64,000 nucleotides of DNA from Streptomyces mobaraensis NBRC 13819 = DSM 40847 (GCF_017916255.1 NZ_CP072827.1:7155501-7219500); one strand, 5' to 3'; counted from the first letter of the stretch, positions 1 to 8,292 are shown. The notes: generated from the sequence alone by a model not told the origin. Translations and numbers: made by a program.

Positions 1-1159
1 CCGTGGTCACCAGGGCCATGACGACCATCAGCGAGTACAACGGCCCGTCGAGCAGCCCCAGTTCCATGCCCACGCCGAGGATGACGAGCTCGGTCAGGCC
101 CCGGGTGTTCATCAGGGCGGCCAGGGTCGCCGACGGGCCGCCGGCCAGGCCCTGCGACCGGGCTCCGACGTAGGTGCCGCAGAACTTGCCGCCTATCGCC
201 ACGGCCAGTATGGCCAGGAGTTCGACGATCCCCTGCGCCCCCACGCCCCGCAGGTCGACCTTGAGGCCGGCCACCACGAAGTAGACCGGCAGCAGGAGGG
301 CGGTCAACTGCTCGGTGCGGCCCGCCAGTTCCTCCCGTATGCGGTCGCTGCCCTCCCGGGGGAGCGCGGCGCCGAACAGGAACGCCCCGAAGATGTAGTG
401 CATGCCCATGGCCTCGGTCGCCGCGGACGACAGGAGCGCGCCGGTCACGGCGACGGCGAAGGCGCGGGAGGTCAGCGCGCCGTCCGGCCCGGCGGGGCCG
501 AGCGCCCGGCGCAGCACCGGCCGCAGCAGCACCAGGGCCGCGATGAACGGCAGCAGGAGCGCCGCCCGCCAGTGCCCCTGCCCGCCCGGGCCGCCGACGG
601 CCGCCTGCACGGCTGCCAGCGCCGACCAGGCGACGACGTCCACGACGGCCGCCGTCGCCAGGGCGAGCCCCCCGGTGTCCGTACGGGCCAGCCCGCGGTC
701 GGTGAGGATCCGCGCCAGGACCGGGAAGGCCGTCACCGACACCGAGAGTCCCACGAACACCACGAACGCGGTCCGCTGGTCGTGGGGGTGCCCCCGCAGC
801 AGGTAGAAGGCGAGCCCCAGTCCCAGGGCGAAGGGCACCAGCGTCGAGCCGAGCGCGGCACCGGCGGTGACGCGGGTGCGGCCGCGCAGGGCCCGGTGCT
901 CCAGCTCCAGCCCGACGGTGAACATGAACAGCGCGACGCCGATGTTGGCGAGCGCCGACAGGAACGGCCGTACGTCGGTGGGAAAGAGCCGGCCGGCCGG
1001 GGCCGCCCCCAGCAGGCTCGGCCCGAGGAGCACCCCGGCGAGGATCTCGCCGACGACGGGCGGCTGACCCACCCGCGCGGCGACGGCGCCCAGCGCGCGG
1101 GCCAGGACGAAGATCAGGGCGAGATCAAGGAACAGCCATTGGATGTTCTGGCTCGTCAT
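1..1159 (-). CDS. CPA2-type cation:proton antiporter, C-terminus beyond window
   Basis: This is an integral membrane protein predicted to exchange H+ for Na+ or K+. The visible 386 residues begin MTSQNIQWLF and contain about ten hydrophobic segments. An early GQPPVVGEILAGVLLGPSLL block and a later TRGLTELVILGVG block are typical of the KefB/CPA2 Na_H_Exchanger domain. The ATG at 1159 is preceded by GGGGGAA at suitable spacing. The gene runs off the left edge, so any C-terminal TrkA-N/RCK regulatory domain cannot be seen. The neighbouring genes begin almost 600 bp away on the other strand, so it is probably transcribed alone or with unseen genes. The family call is firm; ion specificity cannot be read from the sequence. 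Confidence 0.88.
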   Translation of the reverse strand, partial: MTSQNIQWLFLDLALIFVLARALGAVAARVGQPPVVGEILAGVLLGPSLLGAAPAGRLFPTDVRPFLSALANIGVALFMFTVGLELEHRALRGRTRVTAGAALGSTLVPFALGLGLAFYLLRGHPHDQRTAFVVFVGLSVSVTAFPVLARILTDRGLARTDTGGLALATAAVVDVVAWSALAAVQAAVGGPGGQGHWRAALLLPFIAALVLLRPVLRRALGPAGPDGALTSRAFAVAVTGALLSSAATEAMGMHYIFGAFLFGAALPREGSDRIREELAGRTEQLTALLLPVYFVVAGLKVDLRGVGAQGIVELLAILAVAIGGKFCGTYVGARSQGLAGGPSATLAALMNTRGLTELVILGVGMELGLLDGPLYSLMVVMALVTT

Positions 1160-1695
1160 GCACGTTCCCCCGTAGTCAAACCGTGCGGTGAGTGGCTCGC
1201 GGGTCAGGCTACCGGCGCGGGGTGGCGCCGAGAATGCCTGGCGCACAAGACTGGGGAAATTCCGGAGCGGTGGGTGAGGGAGAAATCCGGGTGGCGTAGG
1301 GGTTTGGTCGAAGCCGTGCGCAGAACGGCCGATCGCCGGGTGGCGGACGTCAGCACGGCCGCGGAAAGTGAAATGCCGCCGGAATGGGGACGATGCCAAT
1401 CGCTCGGGTGGAGACGTCTCGGCAAAGGGCCTCGCGGGAAGCGGAATTCGCCGGGCAATACCCTTACGGGGGATACGGGAATGCGTTGGCGCGCTCCTCC
1501 CGTCACCCCTCTCGGCCAGCGCCGGTCGCCGCCCCCGCAGGAAAAAGGAAGCCGCCGTTCCAGCTTGCTTCCCGGCCGGTAACGGAAGAGGCGCGCAAGC
1601 TCTCCGCCACCGCGCCGGGGCGCGGTGCGGTGCCTACGCTGGACGGGAGCGGACGGGAGGTTTCCGCCGCCCCCGCCCGGACAGGCGTACCGGCC
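1160..1695. other. Divergent intergenic region without a convincing gene
   Basis: About 540 bp separate the antiporter start from the small-protein operon that begins at 1742. Several frames are open here, but they are arginine/proline-rich and lack Streptomyces third-position bias, so I do not call them. The region presumably carries promoters for both directions; no clear -35/-10 pair was recognised. Confidence 0.5.
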
Positions 1696-1732
1696 AAGCG
1701 ATCATTCGACAGGCAAGCGATCACTCGACAGG
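1696..1732 (+). repeat. Tandem 18-bp direct repeat just upstream of a small gene
   Basis: AAGCGATCATTCGACAGG (1696-1713) is followed by AAGCGATCACTCGACAGG (1715-1732). They differ at one base and are offset by 19 bp, roughly two helical turns. The second copy runs directly into the GGGGAGG ribosome-binding site of the gene at 1742. It could be an operator or a simple duplication. Confidence 0.7.
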
Positions 1733-1741
1733 GGAGGCCCG

Positions 1742-1942
1742 ATGACCAAGAACCCCCAGCAGAGTGCCCTGCGGCGCAGCGGCAAGGGCGCCACCAGCCA
1801 GGACTCCGCCGTCGCCAAGGCGGACCTCGACCGCGAGGTGGGGCCCGGCGGCCCGGAGCGCGCCCACGGCACCGACAAGGGCACCAAGGGCGGTGGCCGC
1901 GGCGGCGGCGTCCCGCCCGGCCAGCGGCCCGACCACCCCTGA
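1742..1942 (+). CDS. Small hydrophilic hypothetical protein (66 aa)
   Basis: The protein begins MTKNPQQSALRRSGKGATSQ and ends in a Gly/Pro-rich tail. It has no signal peptide, membrane segment or recognised domain, and it is rich in charged and small residues, so it is probably intrinsically disordered. The start is well supported: GGGGAGG lies five bases before the ATG. A second small hydrophilic gene follows after about 50 bp in the same direction, so the two may be co-transcribed. I do not recognise a function. Short, polar, soluble proteins of this kind are common in Streptomyces and some are stress-induced, but nothing here proves that. Confidence 0.6.
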   Translation: MTKNPQQSALRRSGKGATSQDSAVAKADLDREVGPGGPERAHGTDKGTKGGGRGGGVPPGQRPDHP

Positions 1943-1995
1943 GCCCCCGACACCGGAGACCCCCCACCGGCACCGGAGGAAGGAACGCCACGGTC

Positions 1996-2169
1996 ATGCA
2001 GCGGCAGAGCGACAAGCACAGCCCCAAGAAGGACGACCAGCTCAAGAAGGAGATGCGGGCCCAGACCCGCACCGGCCGCCCGACCCGCTCGGAGGAGTGG
2101 CGGGAGCCGGAGGCCCTGACCCGCGACGAGGAGACCTCCCCGGAGCGGCGCCCCGGCCGCGACACCTGA
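1996..2169 (+). CDS. Small charged hypothetical protein (57 aa)
   Basis: The protein begins MQRQSDKHSPKKDDQLKKEM and continues with Arg/Glu-rich sequence (TRSEEWREPE). The pattern of an initial SDKHSP-like segment, a Lys/Glu helix and an EEWREPE motif resembles the N-terminal part of small Streptomyces proteins that often carry a DUF2795 domain, but that domain is absent here, so this may be a short relative. There is no signal peptide or membrane span. The upstream CCGGAGGAAGG stretch supplies a ribosome-binding site. It follows the 66-aa gene and precedes the kinase operon. Function unknown. Confidence 0.55.
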   Translation: MQRQSDKHSPKKDDQLKKEMRAQTRTGRPTRSEEWREPEALTRDEETSPERRPGRDT

Positions 2170-2251
2170 CCCGCACCGGCACCGCGGCGGCCGGGCCCGG
2201 GGAACCGTCCCCGGCCCGGCCGCCGCCCGTCGGCCGTCCTCATTTCGACGG

Positions 2252-2290
2252 GTGACCGGCGACTTTCGAGGGCGTGACCGGCGACTTTCG
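2252..2290 (+). promoter_or_regulatory. Two perfect 17-bp direct repeats upstream of the sensor kinase
   Basis: GTGACCGGCGACTTTCG occurs at 2252-2268 and again at 2274-2290, with a 22-bp period (two helical turns). The second copy ends about 29 bp before the -10-like hexamer at 2319. This places the repeats where an activator would touch RNA polymerase. The adjacent NarL-type response regulator is the obvious candidate binder (inference). Confidence 0.6.
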
Positions 2291-2318
2291 GCGAACGCGC
2301 GGGCCGGCCGCCCACGCC

Positions 2319-2331
2319 TAGGCTCATCCGC
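2319..2331 (+). promoter_or_regulatory. Putative -10 TAGGCT giving a leaderless kinase mRNA
   Basis: TAGGCT (2319-2324) lies seven bases before the kinase ATG at 2332. No ribosome-binding site precedes that ATG. The arrangement fits a leaderless transcript starting at or next to the start codon. No good -35 is present, consistent with activator dependence through the upstream repeats. Confidence 0.45.
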
Positions 2332-4002
2332 ATGCGAGTGATCGGCAAGGCCCGTGACGTGTGGGCGAGGTTCGTCGGACCGGGGCAGTGGACGTGGCGG
2401 CGGGTGGTGGGGGAGTCCCTGCTGGCCGTCCTCATGGCGCTGCTCGCGGGCGCCCTGGAGTACGGCACCGGGCAGGGGCCGCTCCTCGCCGTCCTCTTCG
2501 CGGTCGTCACGGCCGGGCTCTCGCTCGCCCGGCGGGTCCTGCCCGCCACGTCCCTGATCGGCGTGGCCGCCCTCTGCGGCATGAACGAGGCCGGTCTGCT
2601 GCCGCTGCTCGGAGTGGTCGCCTGGTCGGCCGGCCGCAGGATCGAGGGCGCCCTCCGCGCGCTCGCCGTCTGGGCGGCGGCCCTCGCCGCGTTCGAGGCG
2701 CTGGTGCTGTGGGACCAGCCGCCGCTGTCGTTCGTCGGCCTCTTCCTCATCCTGCTGTTCCTGTTCACCACCCTCGTCCCCGGCCTGGCCGGCCGCTACT
2801 CGTCCCAGCGCCGCGCCCTCCTCGACACCCTGCGGGAACGCAACGCCCAACTGCTGCGCGAGCGCCGGATGGTCGCCGGTCAGGCACGGATGCGGGAGCG
2901 CCAGCGCATCGCCCAGGACATGCACGACAGCCTCGGCCACCAGCTCGCCCTCATCGCCGTCCAGACCGGCGCCCTGGAGGTCTCCCACGGGCTGAGCGAC
3001 CAGCAGCGCGAGGCCGTCGGCGTGCTGCGCCAGGCGTCCGTCGCCGCCATGCACGAACTCCGGGCCGTCGTCGGCGTCCTCAAGGACGGCACGCCCGAGG
3101 ACGAACGCCCCGGCGGCGTGGCCGGCGTCGACGGGCTGGTGGAGGCCGCCGAGGCCGCGGGCACCCCGGTCCGGCTGGTCCGGTCCGGGGAGCCCCGCCC
3201 GCTGGGCGCCGCCGCCGACCACGCGGCCTACCGGGTCGTCCAGGAGGGGCTGACCAACGCGTTCAAACACGCCCCGGGCGCCGAACTCACCGTCGGACTG
3301 CACCACGAGGCCGACTCGCTGGTGGTGGAGGTCGTCAACGGGCCCGTCCCCGGGGGCGCCGCCCGCCGGCCGGCCGCCGTCAGCGGCGGACAGGGCCTCA
3401 CCGGGCTCCGCGAACGCGCCCGGCTCGCCGGCGGCATGGTGCACGCCGGGCCCCTGGAGGACGGCGGTTTCCGCCTCGCCGGGCTGCTCCCGTACCACCC
3501 GGCGCCGGACGCGGCCGGAAGCGAGGCGTCCGACGACACCTGGCCGCCGGACGGGGACCTCGCCGGGGACGGGCTGCCCGGCGCCGCCTGGGCCGACCCC
3601 CGCGAGGAGCTCAGGAACCTCACCGGCCTGCGCCGGAGCAAGGGCTGCCTGGCCGGGTGCGGCGTCGGCGTGCTGGTCCTGCTGGGCCTGGGGGTCCTGC
3701 TCGCCTTCGGCGCGGTGGCACTCTTCGAGGCCCTGGACAAGTCGCAGATCGAGCCGGAGACCTACCGGGACATCAGGGTCGGCAGCCCCGAATCCGAGGT
3801 CCGTGACCGGCTGCCCTCCGGACGGTCCTTCCTGACCTCCGGCCTGAACCACAAGGGCCCGGCCGAGCCGGCCGGCGCACGGTGCCTGTCGCTGCTGTCC
3901 ACCGACTCCCCGAAGGACATGGACAAGGACCGCGTGTACCGCTTCTGCTTCCGGGGCGGGAAACTGATCGAAAAGCGCGAGTTCGTCGTCAGGAACGACT
4001 AG
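2332..4002 (+). CDS. NarL/DesK-type sensor histidine kinase with extra C-terminal membrane-anchored domain
   Basis: This is the sensor of a two-component system. Residues 25-150 hold four or five membrane segments. A coiled linker leads to a HisKA_3 dimerisation domain with the phospho-acceptor H198 in QRIAQDMHDSLGHQ. The HATPase region contains the N-box-like VVQEGLTNAFKHAPG and a GGQGLTGLRERA G-box. Ordinary family members end near residue 390. This one continues with an acidic linker, a transmembrane helix (about 440-468) and an 80-residue tail (about 476-556) containing DIRVGSPESEVRDRLP and two cysteines; the pattern recalls BamE/SmpA-like or lipoprotein-type small domains (inference). 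The kinase forms an operon with the response regulator 47 bp downstream. Confidence 0.9.
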   Translation: MRVIGKARDVWARFVGPGQWTWRRVVGESLLAVLMALLAGALEYGTGQGPLLAVLFAVVTAGLSLARRVLPATSLIGVAALCGMNEAGLLPLLGVVAWSAGRRIEGALRALAVWAAALAAFEALVLWDQPPLSFVGLFLILLFLFTTLVPGLAGRYSSQRRALLDTLRERNAQLLRERRMVAGQARMRERQRIAQDMHDSLGHQLALIAVQTGALEVSHGLSDQQREAVGVLRQASVAAMHELRAVVGVLKDGTPEDERPGGVAGVDGLVEAAEAAGTPVRLVRSGEPRPLGAAADHAAYRVVQEGLTNAFKHAPGAELTVGLHHEADSLVVEVVNGPVPGGAARRPAAVSGGQGLTGLRERARLAGGMVHAGPLEDGGFRLAGLLPYHPAPDAAGSEASDDTWPPDGDLAGDGLPGAAWADPREELRNLTGLRRSKGCLAGCGVGVLVLLGLGVLLAFGAVALFEALDKSQIEPETYRDIRVGSPESEVRDRLPSGRSFLTSGLNHKGPAEPAGARCLSLLSTDSPKDMDKDRVYRFCFRGGKLIEKREFVVRND

Positions 4003-4049
4003 TGAGTGCTCGTGTGGTGACCCTTCGACCAAATCTGCGGGAGACCTGC

Positions 4050-4703
4050 GTGATCCGCGTCCTCATCGCCGACGACGAGCCGCTCATCCGGGCCGGCATC
4101 AGGATGATCCTGACCTCGGCCGACGACATCGAGGTCGTGGCGGAGGCGCCCGACGGCAGGGAGGCCGTCGAACTGGCCCGCCGGCACCGGGTGGACGTCG
4201 CGCTGGTCGACATCCAGATGCCCGTCATGGACGGACTCACGGCCCTGGCCGAACTGGGGCGGACCGCGCCGGAGGTCCGGGTCCTCGTCCTCACCACGTT
4301 CGGCCAGCGCGAGAACGTGCTGCGGGCGCTGCGCGACGGCGGGGCCGGGTTCCTGCTGAAGGACTCGGCCCCCGGCGAACTGATCGGCGCCGTCCGCGCC
4401 GCCGCCGCTGGCAACGCCTACCTGTCGCCCGCCGCCACGCGGCACGTCGTCGACTCGTTCGCGTCCGCCCCGGCCGAGGAGCGCGGCGAGGAGGCCAGGG
4501 CCCGCGTCGCGGCCCTCGGCGAACGCGAGCGCGCGGTGCTCGCCCTGCTCGGCGAGGGCCTCTCCAACGCCGACGCGGGCCGGCGGCTCCACATGAGCGA
4601 GGCCACGGTCAAGACGTACGTGAGCAGGATTCTGGCCAAGCTGGGGTGCGGCAACCGGGTGCAGGCGGCCCTCATCGCCCGCGACGCGGGCCTGGGGCGG
4701 TAG
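4050..4703 (+). CDS. NarL/FixJ-type response regulator
   Basis: This 217-aa DNA-binding regulator is the partner of the kinase upstream. The receiver (1-120) shows the acidic pair D8/D9, phospho-acceptor D54 in VDIQMPVMDG and the conserved Lys in FLLKDSAP. The C-terminal LuxR helix-turn-helix (about 150-215) contains LGERERAVLALLGEGLSNAD and SEATVKTYVSRILAKLG. I use the GTG at 4050 because GCGGGAG lies just upstream and the receiver begins immediately (VIRVLIADDE). Longer upstream reading lacks homology and overlaps the kinase. It probably regulates its own operon through the direct repeats at 2252-2290. Confidence 0.93.
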   Translation: MIRVLIADDEPLIRAGIRMILTSADDIEVVAEAPDGREAVELARRHRVDVALVDIQMPVMDGLTALAELGRTAPEVRVLVLTTFGQRENVLRALRDGGAGFLLKDSAPGELIGAVRAAAAGNAYLSPAATRHVVDSFASAPAEERGEEARARVAALGERERAVLALLGEGLSNADAGRRLHMSEATVKTYVSRILAKLGCGNRVQAALIARDAGLGR

Positions 4704-4725
4704 GACGGAAGGCGGGGCGGCCCGC

Positions 4726-5421
4726 TCACGCCACTCCGCTCGGCCGGAACTGCACACTGATCCGGGGCCCGACCGCCCGGGCGGTCTTCGGTATCGCGTG
4801 ATCCCAGGTGCGCTGGCAGCTGCCGCCCATCACCAGCAGGTCACCGTGGCCGAGGGGCTGCCGGACGCGGGCCGGGCCGCCGCCGCGCGGCCGGAGCAGC
4901 AGCGGGCGCGGCGCGCCCAGGGACAGGATCGCCACCCTCGTGTCCTCCGCCGCGCCGCGGCCGTGGCGGTCTCCATGCCAGGCGACGCTGTCCCGGCCGT
5001 CCCGGTAGAGGCACAGGCCGAGGGTCCGGAACCGCTCCCGCGGCTCGGCCGCGTAGTGCGCGTCGAGCGCGTCCCGGGCCGCCGCCAGCGCGGGGTGCGG
5101 CGGCTCGTCGGCCTCGCCGAAGTAGGCCAGCAGCCGGGGCACGGCCACCTCGGCGTCGTACATGTGCCGCCGTTCGGCGCGCCACGGCACGCCGGTCAGC
5201 AGCGCCTCGAACAGCGGGTCGGAGCCGCTCAGCCAGCCGGGGAGCACGTCGATCCAGGCCCCGGACCCCAGCTCCGTCCGGCGGGCCTCGGCGAGCGGGC
5301 GCGCGAGGCGGATCTCGTCCGCCGTGTCGAAGAGCGAGCCCTGGAGGGCGATGGCGGGCACGGAAGGCGCGGAGGGTCCGGAAGGCGCAGAGGGTGCGGA
5401 TGGTGCGGATGGTGCGGCCAT
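4726..5421 (-). CDS. AlkB-like 2-oxoglutarate/Fe(II)-dependent dioxygenase
   Basis: This cytoplasmic enzyme is likely to repair alkylated bases by oxidative demethylation. The 231-aa protein has the iron ligands H149 and D151 in SVAWHGDRHG, H208 in RTWDHAIPK, and the 2-oxoglutarate arginines R220 and R226 in GPRISVQFR. An SLFD segment precedes the core, as in bacterial AlkB homologues. The first 20 residues are an Ala-Pro-Ser repeat encoded by a GGTGCGGAT-type microsatellite, so the exact start is uncertain. The ATG at 5421 has GGAGGG almost abutting it. It converges with the response-regulator gene 22 bp away. Confidence 0.88.
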   Translation of the reverse strand: MAAPSAPSAPSAPSGPSAPSVPAIALQGSLFDTADEIRLARPLAEARRTELGSGAWIDVLPGWLSGSDPLFEALLTGVPWRAERRHMYDAEVAVPRLLAYFGEADEPPHPALAAARDALDAHYAAEPRERFRTLGLCLYRDGRDSVAWHGDRHGRGAAEDTRVAILSLGAPRPLLLRPRGGGPARVRQPLGHGDLLVMGGSCQRTWDHAIPKTARAVGPRISVQFRPSGVA

Positions 5422-5552
5422 CCCTCCACCGTACGTCGCGAAGTCGACATATCGCCCTTTTGGTGGCGGGCGGTGCGTTGAGCAGACATACCGCTTACGC
5501 GAAGGCGTGCGAAGTGGCTCGAATTCGCCGCCTCGCAAAGGATCTCTTTACC

Positions 5553-5558
5553 TATACT
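5553..5558 (+). promoter_or_regulatory. Candidate -10 box (TATACT) for the serine hydrolase
   Basis: An unusually AT-rich patch (GGATCTCTTTACCTATACTTC) precedes the serine hydrolase by about 65 bp. TATACT fits a primary-sigma -10 hexamer. No convincing -35 lies 17-18 bp upstream. Confidence 0.3.
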
Positions 5559-5621
5559 TCACTCGCCCATGATCATTCCGACGTCGCTCCCACCGGGGCG
5601 ACGGGACGGCGAGGATGTGCA

Positions 5622-6794
5622 ATGCCGAAGCTCTCACTCCGGATACGTGGCAAGGCCCTCGGGTTCACCGCCGCCCTGGCGGTCGGCGCCGCGGCCCTGA
5701 CGGGTCCCGCGACCGCCCAGCCCGTCGCGGAGACCAAGGGGTCGCACCAGCAGACGCAGCAGGCCCTCAACGCCCTCCAGGCCGCCGGGATGCCGGGCGT
5801 CGCGGCCGGGACCATGGGCCCCGACGGGGAGTGGTTCGGCTCCGCCGGCTACGCCGACACCTCCACCCAGCGCAAGCGCACCGCCCAGGACCACATCCGC
5901 GCCGGCAGCATCACCAAGACCTTCGTCACCACCGTCATCCTCCAGCTGGAGGCCGAGGGCAAGCTGCGCCTCGACGACTCCGTCGAGCGCTGGCTTCCGG
6001 GCCTCCTCCAGGGCAACGGCTACGACGGCAACAAGATCACCATCCGGCAGCTCCTCAACCACACCAGCGGCGTCCACGACATGGTGGAGACCCCGGAGTG
6101 GCGCGCGTACATGAACGGCCCCGGCTTCCTCGAGCACCGCTACGAGTACCGCTCGCCCGAGCAGATCGTCGCCATGGGCCTCAAGTACCCGCCCTACTGG
6201 GCGCCGGGCGGCGGCTGGCACTACTCCAACACCGGCTTCGTCATCGCCGGCATGATCATCGAGAAGGCCACCGGCAACCCCTGGGCCCGCGAGGCCGAGC
6301 GGCGCATCGTCAAGCCCCTGGGGCTGCGCGAGACGACGTTCCCCGGCACCGACCCGAAGATGCCCGCCCCGCACGCCGTCGGCTACTCCAAGCTCTACGC
6401 CGAGAAGCCCGGCCCCGAGGTCTACGACGCCACCGAGTACAACCCGGCGTGGTCCGGCGCCACCGGCGAGGTCATCAGCACCACCGGCGACCTCAACCGC
6501 TTCTACAGCGCCCTGCTGCGCGGCAAGCTCTTCCCCAAGAAGCAGCTCGACGCGATGCTCACCACCGTCAAGACCGGGCAGCCCTTCGAGTACGGCCTCG
6601 GCCTGATCGTCCGCAGCCTGTCCTGCGGGGTGAAGGTGTACGGCCACGACGGCATCGTCTGGGGCTCGCTCACCAGCAGCGCCGTCACCCGGGACGGCAA
6701 GCACGCGCTCACCTTCCAGCTGAACGGCGACTGGCTGGAGGACGGCAAGCCGTACGACGACATGTTCCCGGCCGAGTTCTGCGCCAAGAGCTGA
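5622..6794 (+). CDS. Secreted serine hydrolase of the class C beta-lactamase / D-Ala-D-Ala carboxypeptidase family
   Basis: This is a 390-aa exported protein. An N-terminal signal peptide (charged MPKLSLRIRGK, hydrophobic core, Ala-rich cleavage near residue 32) is followed by a penicillin-binding-protein-like transpeptidase fold. The catalytic motifs are S96-I-T-K99, Y201-S-N203 and H342-D-G344, the usual set for the R61 DD-peptidase and class C beta-lactamase superfamily. Likely roles are peptidoglycan D-Ala-D-Ala trimming or esterase/beta-lactam hydrolysis; the sequence does not separate these. The start at 5622 gives a proper signal peptide and has GCGAGGA upstream. It is monocistronic, converging on the phosphatase-like lipoprotein gene. 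Confidence 0.9.
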   Translation: MPKLSLRIRGKALGFTAALAVGAAALTGPATAQPVAETKGSHQQTQQALNALQAAGMPGVAAGTMGPDGEWFGSAGYADTSTQRKRTAQDHIRAGSITKTFVTTVILQLEAEGKLRLDDSVERWLPGLLQGNGYDGNKITIRQLLNHTSGVHDMVETPEWRAYMNGPGFLEHRYEYRSPEQIVAMGLKYPPYWAPGGGWHYSNTGFVIAGMIIEKATGNPWAREAERRIVKPLGLRETTFPGTDPKMPAPHAVGYSKLYAEKPGPEVYDATEYNPAWSGATGEVISTTGDLNRFYSALLRGKLFPKKQLDAMLTTVKTGQPFEYGLGLIVRSLSCGVKVYGHDGIVWGSLTSSAVTRDGKHALTFQLNGDWLEDGKPYDDMFPAEFCAKS

Positions 6795-6818
6795 TCCCGC
6801 GCCGGGGAGGGGCGGGGG

Positions 6819-7511
6819 CTACGCGGGGTCCCGCCGGTCGCCCGCCAGCAGCAGCTGGGGCACCTGTGTGAACCGCCACCCCGTCCCCTCCCGGGTGAAC
6901 ACCCACACCAGGTCGTAACGGTCCCCCGGCCACGCGCGCGGCGGGGCCGGACGCACCCGGCCCAGGCCCTCGACGATCCGCGCGATCCGGCGGTGCTCCC
7001 ACGACACCAGGGTCGCGCCGTGCCGCGCGGCGAGCTCCCGGGCGAGCGCGGCCTCCTGCCCCTGCCCGTACGAGCTGTCGACCGGCTTGCCCAGCCGGGC
7101 CGCGAGCGGCGCCACCGTCTCGGCCGGCCGTAGCCCCTTGCCGGCGCCGTGCGCGTCCGCCGCGTAGACGGCGTCCGGGCGGCGCAGCCCCGGACGGACC
7201 GGCGCACCGCCCTCCGGGGCGAACAGCGGCACCAGCGCGCCGGCCCGCTGCCAGCCGCGCACCACCAGGGCGTGCGCGTTCCGCGCGCCGTCCTCGGTGA
7301 CGCCGAACGGCGGCTTCCCGCCGTCGTCCTCGTCGGGCTTCTCCGCATGGCGGATGATCATGACGGTGTCGGCGCCGGCCGCCGCCCGGGTCGTCGGCTC
7401 CGGGGCGGGCGCCGCGTCGCCGCCCCCGCCGCAAGCGGCGACCGTCGCGCCGCAGACCGCCGCCGCGACCAGTCGCCGGAGGCCGGCCCCCCACCCTCCG
7501 CGCTCAGGCAT
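6819..7511 (-). CDS. Histidine-phosphatase-superfamily lipoprotein
   Basis: This is a 230-aa exported protein. A short Arg-containing N-region and hydrophobic stretch end in a lipobox (TVAAC, C27), followed by a Gly/Ala/Pro linker. The catalytic RHG-type signature appears as R54-H55-A-E-K-P, the form found in SixA/phosphoglycerate-mutase-like proteins annotated as histidine phosphatases. A second conserved histidine probably lies in the VSWEHRRI segment. Substrate unknown; location is the outer face of the membrane. The next gene on this strand starts upstream at 8159, with 66 bp between them, so the two could be co-transcribed. Confidence 0.8.
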   Translation of the reverse strand: MPERGGWGAGLRRLVAAAVCGATVAACGGGGDAAPAPEPTTRAAAGADTVMIIRHAEKPDEDDGGKPPFGVTEDGARNAHALVVRGWQRAGALVPLFAPEGGAPVRPGLRRPDAVYAADAHGAGKGLRPAETVAPLAARLGKPVDSSYGQGQEAALARELAARHGATLVSWEHRRIARIVEGLGRVRPAPPRAWPGDRYDLVWVFTREGTGWRFTQVPQLLLAGDRRDPA

Positions 7512-7577
7512 GAGCCCCTTATATCCGGCCGGGGGACGCCCGGGCCAGACCGCGCCGCCCCTCCGGCGCCGGGAACG

Positions 7578-8159
7578 TCACACCGCGCGCCCCAGCCGCG
7601 CCAGCAACCGCGTCCAGTCGTCCGCGTCCGGCGGCGCCGGGACCGGGGCGGCGAACAGGCCGGTCGGCGACATGTCGTCCCCGTACGAGCCGAACACCCG
7701 CCCGGCCGCCGCCACCAGCGGCTCCGGCGGGCGCTCCGGCGCGCCGATGGCCCGCGCGAGGTCCCACGCGTGCACCACGGCGTCCGCCGTCATCGCCGCG
7801 CAGTAGTCCTCCACGGCCGTCTCCCCGTACGACAGCCGTACCGTGCGCTGGAGCGCGCCCCGGGCGCCGAACGCCGCGACGGCGGCCTCGGCCGCCGCGT
7901 CCCAGACCGCCGGCGGATCGTCCCCGAGGACGTCGCCGTCCAGCTCGTCGCCGACGTCCTCGACCGACGCGCCGGCCAACAGCCGCGGTACCCAGAGCTG
8001 TTCGGCCGTGAGGTGGTTCACCAGGTCGCGCACGGTCCACTCCGAGCACGGCGTCGGCGCGCTCCACTGGCGCGGCCGGACGGCGTGCACCCGCTCGCCG
8101 AACAGGGCCAGCGCCTCCCGGTGGCGGGCCCGCAGGGTGCTCCGTGAGTCCTTGGTCAT
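7578..8159 (-). CDS. TIGR03086-type / maleylpyruvate isomerase N-terminal (MDMPI) family protein
   Basis: This is a 193-aa cytoplasmic protein of the DinB-like four-helix metal-binding superfamily. It starts MTKDSRSTLRARHREALALF and has the signature WSAPTPCSEWTVRDLVNHL (about residues 32-50), including the histidine that usually helps bind a divalent metal, plus a later DAVVHAWDLARAIG helix with another His. Members are often mycothiol-dependent enzymes or uncharacterised. No mycothiol-linked partner is adjacent. GGAGG lies very close to the ATG. The substrate cannot be predicted. Confidence 0.8.
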   Translation of the reverse strand: MTKDSRSTLRARHREALALFGERVHAVRPRQWSAPTPCSEWTVRDLVNHLTAEQLWVPRLLAGASVEDVGDELDGDVLGDDPPAVWDAAAEAAVAAFGARGALQRTVRLSYGETAVEDYCAAMTADAVVHAWDLARAIGAPERPPEPLVAAAGRVFGSYGDDMSPTGLFAAPVPAPPDADDWTRLLARLGRAV

Positions 8160-8292
8160 GCCTCCATGCTCGGCGCGGACGCCGCGCACCGCGAGCGCGC
8201 CGCCGTCGGCTGTCGTCGGGGCCGGCCCCTCTGTGGGGCGCGCCCCACGCGGGCCGGTGCTTTCATGGGGGCCGAGCCCCCCCCGCACCCCG

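Noticed and set aside
398..1582. Plus-strand frames over the antiporter
   Set aside because: The minus-strand reading gives a coherent CPA2 antiporter with membrane helices; the plus-strand product is Gly/Arg/Gln-rich nonsense.
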